This document shows, in pieces, positions 7,144-14,600 of a stretch of DNA of 19,641 nt. The stretch covers positions 1-19,641 of the forward strand of contig DASZLR010000241.1 of assembly GCA_035552275.1 (NCBI GenBank). Reading direction: 5' to 3'. The notes beneath the pieces were generated by a model. The model had not been told where the DNA came from. It ran no database searches and worked only from the letters and a program-made list of their open reading frames with translations. Both the position numbers and the translations under genes were made by a program. Positions within the stretch are counted from its first letter, which is position 1, and each line of letters begins with the position of its first letter. The DNA is from DASVLX01 sp035552275 (lineage in GTDB: Bacteria > Actinomycetota > Actinomycetes > Mycobacteriales > Pseudonocardiaceae).

Positions 7144-8675
7144 GCGCGCCGGTCGTGATCGCCGGAGCCGGTCCGACCGGGCTGATGCTGGCCGGCGAGC
7201 TTCGACTGGCCGGCGTGCCGGTGGAGTTGTTGGAGCGGCTGCCCGCACCGACCGGCCAGTCCCGCGCGCCCGGCGTGTATGCCGGCACCTTGGAGACCTG
7301 GCACCAACGCGGGCTGCTGGAAAGGTTCGCCGGCCACCTGAGGCTCGGCGCGTACGGGCATTTCGCGCTGTTGCCCGGTGGCCTTGACCTGAGCGAGCTG
7401 GACACTCCACGGGCAGCCGGTCTGGTGCCGCAGGCCACTGTCGAGGCGGTGCTGGCGGACTGGGCCGGCGGGCTCGGCGCGGGAATCCGCCGCGGCCACC
7501 GGGTGATCGGGCTGTGCCAGCGGCCGGACGGGGTGACCGTCGACGTGGCCGGGCCGACCGGCGAATACCGGCTGGCCGCCGCGTATCTGGTCGGCTGCGA
7601 TGGGGGCCGCAGCAGCGTCCGCAAGCTGGCCGGCTTCGAGTTCACCGGCACCGAGTCCACAGTAGACGTTCTGTTGGCGGACCTGGCCGGGGTGGACGCC
7701 GCCGCGGTCGACCTGCCGCGCCGGCCGTTTCCGTTTCTGCGCAACGAGAAGGGCTGGGTCGGACTGTCCTCGATCACCGCCGCCAGTGTCCGGATATTCG
7801 CCTGCGACTTCGCCCGGCCGCCGGTTCGGGACGCCGACCCGCCGAGCTTCGCCGAAGTCCGTGCGGCCGTCGCGCACATCGCCGGCGAGCGGGTCGGCGA
7901 CGCGTTGGCCGGTGGCGTGCCACGCTGGCGCAGCCGGTTCGGCAACGCGACCCGGCAGGCCACCGGCTACCGGATCGGTCGAGTGCTGCTGGCCGGCGAC
8001 GCGGCGCACGTCCATCCGCCGTTCGGCGGCCAGGGCATCGGCGTCGGCATCCAGGACGCCGTCAACCTCGGCTGGAAACTCGCCGCCGAGATCAACGGCT
8101 GGGCGCCGCCGGACCTGCTGGACAGTTACCACGCCGAGCGCCATCCGGCGGCCGGCGCGATCCTGCGGCTGACCCAGGCCCAGGACGCGCTGATGCAGGG
8201 CGGCCCGTGGGTGGCGAGCCTGCGGGACTTCCTCACCGAGCTGGCCGCGGTGCCGGCGGCGAACCGGCACCTGGCCGCCGAGGTGACCGGCCTCAACCTG
8301 CGCTACCCACTCGACGGCGAACACGGCGCCGAGCTCGACAGTGCCGTGGCGGACCTGGTCGGCCGGCGGCTGCCCGGCGCGGTCGAGCCGCTGCGGGCCG
8401 GCCGGGGCGCGCTGCTGCTGTCCGCCGACGACACCACGGCGGCCGAGGTCGCCGAACCGTGGCGCGGCCGGATCGACCTGGTGACCGACGCGGCCGGCGA
8501 GCCACGCACGGCAGCCGCGCTGGCCGAAGGGACGGCGCTGCTGGTCCGCCCGGACGGGCACATCGCCTGGGCCGCCGGGCCGACGCCGATCGACCACAGT
8601 GGACTGGAGAAGGCGCTGTGGCGCTGGTTCGGCGCCCCACCAGACAGATCCGCCAGAGCGGAAGGATCGCCATGA
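7140..8675 (+). CDS. FAD-dependent monooxygenase-like protein (PHBH-fold), possible PyrE3-type cyclase
   Basis: A 511-residue class A flavoprotein. Seen: dinucleotide-binding GAGPTG (residues 9-14) with acidic E32 ending the second strand, the DG motif CDGG (D154), the GD motif LLAGDAAHVHPPFGGQG (D287), and a C-terminal thioredoxin-like extension with LLVRPDGHIAW, as in aromatic polyketide hydroxylases. Two readings are open: an ordinary hydroxylase or epoxidase, or a homologue of PyrE3-type proteins of spirotetronate/tetramate pathways, which keep this fold and FAD but catalyse a [4+2] cycloaddition forming a decalin. The adjacent tetronate-type genes favour considering the second, but only an alignment can decide. 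Both ends overlap neighbours as ATGA. The same frame stays open far upstream inside the previous gene, but family homology starts exactly at the ATG at 7140. Confidence 0.88.
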   Translation: MSAPVVIAGAGPTGLMLAGELRLAGVPVELLERLPAPTGQSRAPGVYAGTLETWHQRGLLERFAGHLRLGAYGHFALLPGGLDLSELDTPRAAGLVPQATVEAVLADWAGGLGAGIRRGHRVIGLCQRPDGVTVDVAGPTGEYRLAAAYLVGCDGGRSSVRKLAGFEFTGTESTVDVLLADLAGVDAAAVDLPRRPFPFLRNEKGWVGLSSITAASVRIFACDFARPPVRDADPPSFAEVRAAVAHIAGERVGDALAGGVPRWRSRFGNATRQATGYRIGRVLLAGDAAHVHPPFGGQGIGVGIQDAVNLGWKLAAEINGWAPPDLLDSYHAERHPAAGAILRLTQAQDALMQGGPWVASLRDFLTELAAVPAANRHLAAEVTGLNLRYPLDGEHGAELDSAVADLVGRRLPGAVEPLRAGRGALLLSADDTTAAEVAEPWRGRIDLVTDAAGEPRTAAALAEGTALLVRPDGHIAWAAGPTPIDHSGLEKALWRWFGAPPDRSARAEGSP

Positions 8676-9715
8676 GCCCCTCCCCCGAGATCCCGGATGT
8701 CCAACTGCTGTCGGTGGGCACCGCACTGCCCGGCCCGCCGGTCGACAACGCCGACCTGGCCCGGCGGTTCGGCATGGACGCGCTGTGGGAGCAGTGGGTC
8801 GACGCGTTCATCGGCACCAAGACCCGGCACCTGGCCGTGGACCTGGACACCGGCGAGGTGCGCTACTCGCTGGCCGACCTCGGTGCGACCGCCGGCCGCC
8901 GGGCGCTGGACGCGGCCGGGCTCGACGCCGGCGAGGTCGACCTGGTGGTGATGGGCACCGCGACCCCGGACACGCTGATGCCGGCCACGGTCAACGTCAT
9001 CGCCGACCGGCTGGGTATCGACGGGGTGCCGACGTATCAGTTGCAGTCCGGCTGCGCGGGGGCGTTCCAGGCGTTGGATGTCGCGCACCAGATGCTGCTG
9101 ACCGGCCGCTACCGCAACGCGCTGGTGCTGGGCGGCGACGTGATCGCCAAGCACTACGACCTCAACCTGGACCTGCGCGGCCTGCCGCCCGCCGAGATGG
9201 TCAACGTGGCGCTGTTCGGCGACGGGGCCGGCGCGGCCGTGTTGACCACCGGATCGGGGCGGGACCGGCTGGCCCTGCGCAAGGTGCTCACCCGGCTCAC
9301 CGGGCTGGGTCGCACGCCCGGCCAGATCCTGGAGTGGTTCGGCCCGGTCGACCACACGCCCGGCCGCACCGGATCGCGCGAGGACTACAAGGCGATCGAG
9401 GAATCGGTGCCGACCATGGCCGTGGAGATCCTCAAGGAGCTGCTGGACGCGCTGCGCTGGACCGAGTCCGATGTGGACTATCTGCTGCCGCCGCAACTGT
9501 CCGGCCGGATGACCGCGCGGATCATGCGCGAGCTGGACGTGCCGTCCACCCAGGAGATCAGCTGCGTCACCGAGACCGGCAACAACGCCAACGCCTTGCC
9601 GTTCCAGCAGTTGGAGCGGGTGCTCGGGCGGGCCGTGGACGGCGACCGGGTGGTCGGGATCGCGGTCGAGTCCAGCAAGTGGATCAAGGCCGGCTTCGCA
9701 CTGGAAAGGGTCTGA
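8672..9715 (+). CDS. Ketoacyl-ACP synthase III-like protein (tetronate-forming type), active-site His replaced by Pro
   Basis: A 347-residue thiolase-fold protein of the KAS III/FabH family. Seen: nucleophile Cys in QSGCAG (C128), Asn in ETGNN (N304), FGDGAGAAV (about 182-190). Where FabH has a His in a PHQAN-like motif, this protein reads LLPPQLSGRM, so the position is Pro274. In tetronate clusters (RkD, AbyA1 and relatives) KAS III-like enzymes join glyceryl-ACP and the polyketide thioester to form the ring without a malonyl decarboxylation; losing the decarboxylation His fits such a role, though this is inference. Starter-unit KAS III is less likely because the PKS has its own KSQ loading module. 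ATG at 8672 follows GAAGGA and overlaps the FAD gene stop. Confidence 0.88.
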   Translation: MSPSPEIPDVQLLSVGTALPGPPVDNADLARRFGMDALWEQWVDAFIGTKTRHLAVDLDTGEVRYSLADLGATAGRRALDAAGLDAGEVDLVVMGTATPDTLMPATVNVIADRLGIDGVPTYQLQSGCAGAFQALDVAHQMLLTGRYRNALVLGGDVIAKHYDLNLDLRGLPPAEMVNVALFGDGAGAAVLTTGSGRDRLALRKVLTRLTGLGRTPGQILEWFGPVDHTPGRTGSREDYKAIEESVPTMAVEILKELLDALRWTESDVDYLLPPQLSGRMTARIMRELDVPSTQEISCVTETGNNANALPFQQLERVLGRAVDGDRVVGIAVESSKWIKAGFALERV

Positions 9716-9718
9716 CTC

Positions 9719-10498
9719 ATGGCGCCACAATCCACCCAGCCCGTTGTCAGCACGCTCCCCCGGCAGCGCCGGCACACGCTGTACTTCCTGCGCGCCACCA
9801 GGGATTTCGCCCCGGTGTTCCTGGACACCGAGGTGGACCTGACCGCCGTCCGGGCGGCGCGCGGCGACCAGCGGATCTCCACCGTCACGTTCATCCTGTC
9901 CGCGGCGGCGCGGGTGCTGGCCAAGCATCCGGAAGCGAACGCGGCGATTCTGGACGGCCTAGTGCCGAAGGTTGCCCGCCACTCGGCGGTGCACGGCAAG
10001 CTGACGCTGGACAAGACCGTCGACGGCCATCGGGTGGTGCTCGCCGGCGTGCTGCGCGACCTCGAACACGCTGGCGTCGCGGACATCCAGCGGCGGGTGG
10101 ACCACCTGCGGGACGCCGATCCGGCCAGCGCGCCGGAGTTCGCCGGCGTGCGCGCGCTGCACGCGGCGCCGTCGTGGCGGCGGGCGGCGCGAGCGTTCGA
10201 GCGGGTGGTGCGGCCGCTGGAAACCAGGTCGGCGGTGTGGGGCACGTTCGCCGTCACCTCATTGGGCCACGGTGTGGTCGACAGCTTCCACTCGGTCGGC
10301 GGCACCACGATCACGCTCGGCGTCGGCCGGGTGCTGGACCGGCCGGTGGCGCGGGACGGGGCCGTCGTGGTCGCCCCGGTGCTGCGGCTGAGCCTGGCGT
10401 TCGACCACCGGGTGATCGACGGGGCCGAGGCCGCCGACGTGCTCGGCGACATCAAGGACGCCCTGGAGAACCTGACCCCGGAGGAGGTGTCGGCATGA
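9719..10498 (+). CDS. Stand-alone 2-oxoacid dehydrogenase E2-type acyltransferase
   Basis: A 259-residue protein matching only the catalytic (chloramphenicol-acetyltransferase-like) domain of E2 acyltransferases. Seen: the active-site signature DHRVIDGA with His230 and Asp234, and the SLGHGVVDSFHSV strand region. There is no lipoyl domain and no subunit-binding domain, so it is not part of a pyruvate dehydrogenase complex. Family knowledge: AbyA4 and Agg4 are E2-like acetyltransferases of this kind that acetylate the hydroxymethyl group of a tetronate before elimination. It starts three bases after the KSIII stop and overlaps the hydrolase start by 4 bases, as expected for a dedicated two-step partner. 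Confidence 0.87.
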   Translation: MAPQSTQPVVSTLPRQRRHTLYFLRATRDFAPVFLDTEVDLTAVRAARGDQRISTVTFILSAAARVLAKHPEANAAILDGLVPKVARHSAVHGKLTLDKTVDGHRVVLAGVLRDLEHAGVADIQRRVDHLRDADPASAPEFAGVRALHAAPSWRRAARAFERVVRPLETRSAVWGTFAVTSLGHGVVDSFHSVGGTTITLGVGRVLDRPVARDGAVVVAPVLRLSLAFDHRVIDGAEAADVLGDIKDALENLTPEEVSA

Positions 10499-11547
10499 CG
10501 GGGATTCCAGTGCCCGAGTTGGTCACGAATGATGTGGACGAGCTGAAGCGGTACGTCGCCGCGCACGCCGAGTCGCTGGGCATCCCGCGCGAGCACTACC
10601 TGGCGCTGTTCGACCGCATCCGCACCGACCGGGTCGACCGGACCGGGCCCGGCTCCTGGGTGCACGAATGGTCGGCGGCGGCGCGGATCCTGGAGGCCGA
10701 GGGCAAGCCGCTGGAGGCGTCCCAGCACTACAACTTCGCCCGCTTCCCTTATGTGGACGGGCCGGCTCGACAGCGGGCGCTGGACAACGCGGTCCGCACG
10801 GTGGACCGGTGGCGGGCCGACGTGCCCGGTGTTGAGCGGCTCGACCTGTCGCTGCTCGGCGGCGCGGTGGGCTGCTGGACGCATGGACTGTCCACAGTGG
10901 AGAACAAGCCGCTGCTGCTGATCACCGGCGGGATCGTCAGCATCAAGGAGCAGTGGGCGCCAGTGCTGCTGGCGGCGGCCGGTCTCGGCTTCGCCGGGGT
11001 GGTCACCGAGATGCCCGGCGTCGGGCAGAACACCCTGCGCTACACGCCGGACAGCTGGCGGCTGCTGCCGGCACTGCTGGACGCGCTGGCCGACCGGGCC
11101 CAAGTCGGGCACACGGTGCTGATGGCGATGAGCTTCAGCGGGCAGCTCGCACTGCGCGCCAGCGTCGAGGACGACCGCATCGCCGGCATCGTGACGGCGG
11201 GGGCGCCGGTGCGCGGGGTGTTCACCGATCCGGTTTGGCAGGCCGGCTTGCCGAAGGTCACCGTGGACACGTTGGCGCACATGGCTTCGGTGAGCCCGGC
11301 CCAGTTGCCGGCGGTCCTGCCCGGCTGGGCTCTGTCGGACGAGCAACTCGCCGCCGTCGGTGTGCCGGTGCACTACGTAGCCAGCTCGCGGGACGAGATC
11401 ATCCCGCGCGGTGATCTCGACCTGCTCCGCGCGCACCTGTCGGAGTTGCGGGTGCTGGAGCACGACGACGTGCACGGCGCGCCCCGGCACGCGGCCGAGA
11501 CCCGGCAGTGGATGGTCGACGCGGTCCACGCGCTCGCGCCATCCTGA
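10495..11547 (+). CDS. Alpha/beta hydrolase, candidate acetate eliminase of tetronate exomethylene formation
   Basis: A 350-residue alpha/beta-fold protein with a helical N-terminal part (about 1-115) and a hydrolase core (about 120-350). Seen: oxyanion region LLITGG (about 141-146), nucleophile elbow AMSFSG with probable Ser213 (the usual leading Gly is Ala), candidate Asp300 in SSRDEI and His327 in DDVHGAP. Family knowledge: AbyA5 and Agg5 are alpha/beta hydrolase-fold enzymes that remove acetate from the acetylated tetronate and leave an exocyclic double bond. Position directly behind the E2-type acyltransferase with an ATGA overlap supports that role. The alternative is an FrsA-like esterase of other purpose. 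The PKS start follows after a 58-base gap. Confidence 0.87.
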   Translation: MTGIPVPELVTNDVDELKRYVAAHAESLGIPREHYLALFDRIRTDRVDRTGPGSWVHEWSAAARILEAEGKPLEASQHYNFARFPYVDGPARQRALDNAVRTVDRWRADVPGVERLDLSLLGGAVGCWTHGLSTVENKPLLLITGGIVSIKEQWAPVLLAAAGLGFAGVVTEMPGVGQNTLRYTPDSWRLLPALLDALADRAQVGHTVLMAMSFSGQLALRASVEDDRIAGIVTAGAPVRGVFTDPVWQAGLPKVTVDTLAHMASVSPAQLPAVLPGWALSDEQLAAVGVPVHYVASSRDEIIPRGDLDLLRAHLSELRVLEHDDVHGAPRHAAETRQWMVDAVHALAPS

Positions 11548-11605
11548 CTCGCGAATCTCCACATAGGACTTCAATAATATCCGCAAAGGACACCCGATAC
11601 CGACA
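11548..11605 (+). promoter_or_regulatory. Short low-GC spacer before the PKS gene
   Basis: This is the largest gap inside the operon (58 bases) and is clearly poorer in G+C than its surroundings. TAATAT at 11575-11580 resembles a -10 box, but no matching -35 is visible, so an internal promoter is only possible. AAAGGA at 11585-11590 is 15 bases before the ATG at 11606, rather far for a ribosome-binding site. Confidence 0.3.
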
Positions 11606-14600
11606 ATGACCAGTGAGCGCGAGAATCCCGAGGTGCCGATCGCGGTGATCGGCCTGTCCTGCCGGCTGCCACAGGCGCCGGACCCAGCATCGTTCTGGGC
11701 GCTGTTGGCCGGCGGCGTCGACGCGATCACCGAGGCGCCGGACGACCGTTGGGACCGCGGCAGCGCCGCCGACCCGCGTGCCTACGGCATCACCCGCGGC
11801 GGCTTCCTGGACCAGGTGGACGAGTTCGACCCGGCGTTCTTCGACATCTCGCCGCGCGAGGCGGTGGCGATGGACCCGCAGCAGCGGTTGGCGCTGGAGT
11901 TGGCCTGGGAGGCGCTGGAGGACGCGGCGATCGTGCCCGGCGCGTTGCGGGACAGCCGGACCGGGGTGTTCGTCGGCGCGATCTGGGACGACTACGCGGC
12001 ACTGCTGCGGCGCGGCGGAGCCGGCGCGATCACCGCGCACACGTTGACCGGGTCGAACCGAGGCCTGATCGCCAACCGGATCTCGTATGTGCTGGGACTG
12101 CGCGGGCCGAGCATCACTGTCGATTCTGGACAGTCGTCGGCGCTGGTGGCGGCGCAGGCGGCGTGCGAGAGCCTGCGGCGCGGCGAATCGCGCGTGGCGA
12201 TCGCCGGTGGGGTGAACCTGAATCTCATTGGCGAGAGCACGATCGGGGCCGCGAAGTTCGGCGGGCTGTCACCGGATGGGCGCTGCTACGCCTTCGACGC
12301 GCGGGCCAACGGCTACGTGCGGGGCGAGGGCGGCGGCGCGGTGGTGCTCAAACCGCTGCCGACCGCGCTGGCCGATGGGGATCCGGTGTACTGCGTGATC
12401 CGCGGCGGCGCGATCAGCAACGACGGCGGCACCGACGGCCTGACCGTGCCCGGTCGAGCCGGACAGGAGGACGCGCTGCGACGGGCATACCAACAGGCCG
12501 GGGTGGACCCGGCGGACGTCGGGTACGTGGAGTTGCACGGCACCGGGACGAAGGCCGGCGATCCGGTCGAGGCGGCGGCGCTCGGCGCGGTGCTGGGCGC
12601 GGCACGTCCGGCCGGCGCGCCGCTGCCGGTGGGCTCGGCGAAGACCAACGTCGGCCACCTGGAAGGCGCGGCGGGCATCGTCGGGCTGCTCAAGGTGGCG
12701 CTGAGCATCCGGCATCGGGCGCTGCCGCCGAGCCTGAACTTCCGCACCGCGCATCCGGCCATACCGCTGCCGGTGCTGAGACTCCGGGTGCAAACCGAAC
12801 TCGCTGAGCTGTCCGAAGGCCCGTTCACGGCCGGCGTGAGCTCATTCGGCATGGGCGGCACCAACTGCCACCTCGTCGTCACATCCCCACCTGACCTGCC
12901 GTCCGCACCGGCCGACCCAACCTCGACAAGCCCGCGCCTAGTAGCGTTCCCGACTCCAGAACAGACCCCCGCCCTCCCAGGGGGGCGCCCCTGGCATCAG
13001 TCTATCGACGCAGGTCAGGGCGGGGCAAATGAGATCGCTGGGCCTGTGGATAACTCGGCGGCGGGTGGTCGCGGGCCGGTGCCGTGGGTGTTGTCGGCGC
13101 GCGGTGAGTCGGCGTTGCGCGACCAGGCGCGTCGACTGCTGACCATTGTGGACGATCATGATCCGGCCGATGTCGGCTACTCCCTGGCCAGCACCCGAAC
13201 CGCCTTCGAGGACCGCGCGGCGATCATCGGGACCGACGCCGAGGACTTTCGACGCGGCCTGGCGGCCCTGGCCGACGGAAGGCCCTCGGCCGCGGTCGTG
13301 CGTGGCCGGCCGACCGGGCGACTAGGCCGACTCGCGGTGCTGTTCACCGGCCAGGGCAGCCAGCGGGCCAGCATGGGCCGCGAGTTGGATCAGACGTATC
13401 CGGCCTTCGCCCGCGCCTTCGATGAGATAGCGGAGCTGGTGGATCAGCGGCTGCGCCAACCAGAACACGGCGGCTGGTCGCTGCGCGAGCTGGTGTTCGA
13501 TCCGGCTCACCGGGCCGAACTGGACCGGACGGAGATCACCCAGCCGGCGCTGTTCGCGATCGAGGTCGCGCTGTACCGGCTGATCGAGCACTGGGGCGTC
13601 CACCCGGATGTCCTGATCGGACACTCGATCGGCGAGTTGGCCGCCGCCCACGTCGCCGGGGTGCTGTCGCTGCCCGACGCGGTCACCCTGGTGGTGGCGC
13701 GCGGCCGGCTGATGGGCGATCTGCCTGCCGGCGGCGCGATGATCGCCGTCGAGGCCGCCGAGGACGAGGTGCTTCCGCTGCCGGCCGGGGTGGACCTCGC
13801 CGCGGTCAACGGTCCGCGCGCCCTCGTGCTCGCCGGCGACGAGTCCGCCGTGGAGTCGCTGGCCGAGAGTTTCCGGGCGCGCGGGCGCAAGGCGACCCGA
13901 CTGACGGTCAGCCACGCGTTCCACTCCGCGCGGATGGAGCCCATGCTCGCCGAGTTCGCGGCCGTCGCGCGGCGGCTTTCCTTTGCCTCGCCAACGATTC
14001 CGATCGTGTCGAACCTGACCGGCGAGCCGGCTGACCCCGCCCACATCGCCACCCCCGAGTACTGGGTCGACCACGTGCGCGGCGCCGTCCGGTTCCGCGA
14101 CGGCGTGCGCGCCCTCGCCAGGCTGGGCGTGACGACCTACCTGGAGCTGGGCCCGGACGCGGTGCTCACCGCGATGAGCCGGGACAGCCTGGCCGACCAC
14201 GAAGCCACCGTCATCCCGACCCTGCACCGGGACCGGCCCGAGGCGATGGCACTGGTCACGGCGCTCGGATCGGCGTTCACCGCCGGCGTCGACATCGACT
14301 GGGCGGCGGTGTTTCCGGACACCGGTCGGGTGCCGCTGCCGAGTTATCCGTTCCAGCGCCGGCGATACTGGCCCGACCAGCACTCCCCGGCGAGCGCGCC
14401 CAGTCCTCGACTGGCGGTCGCCCCGACGGCCCAGCCGGTCCGGACGTCCGTCGCGGCCGACGAACCCGCGGTGCGAGAGCTGGTGTGCGGCACGATCGCC
14501 ACCGTGCAGGGCCATTCCTCATCGACCGAGGTCGACACCCGCCGGTCGTTCAAGGAGCTGGGTTTCGACTCGCTGACGGCCGTCGAGTTCCGCGACCAAC

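Noticed and set aside
8672..9715. Primary FabH or PKS-priming KSIII
   Set aside because: The His needed for decarboxylative condensation is Pro, and the PKS has its own KSQ loading module.
9719..10498. Pyruvate/2-oxoglutarate dehydrogenase E2 subunit
   Set aside because: There is no lipoyl or subunit-binding domain and no E1/E3 genes nearby; context is a biosynthetic operon.
7008..11730. Long open frames on the minus strand opposite the FAD protein, KSIII, acyltransferase and hydrolase genes
   Set aside because: They are antisense shadows caused by high GC; their translations are Arg/Pro/Gly/Gln-rich with no family motifs, while the plus-strand genes have clear catalytic motifs and tight start/stop overlaps.
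13045..13053. DnaA box as evidence for a replication origin
   Set aside because: Only a single perfect box is seen, inside a coding region, with no cluster of boxes, AT-rich unwinding element or replication gene.
12890..13075. Frameshift or gene boundary in the PKS because of the odd composition
   Set aside because: I translated across it in the 11606 frame and found no stop and no shift; the KS end and AT lead-in are in the same frame.
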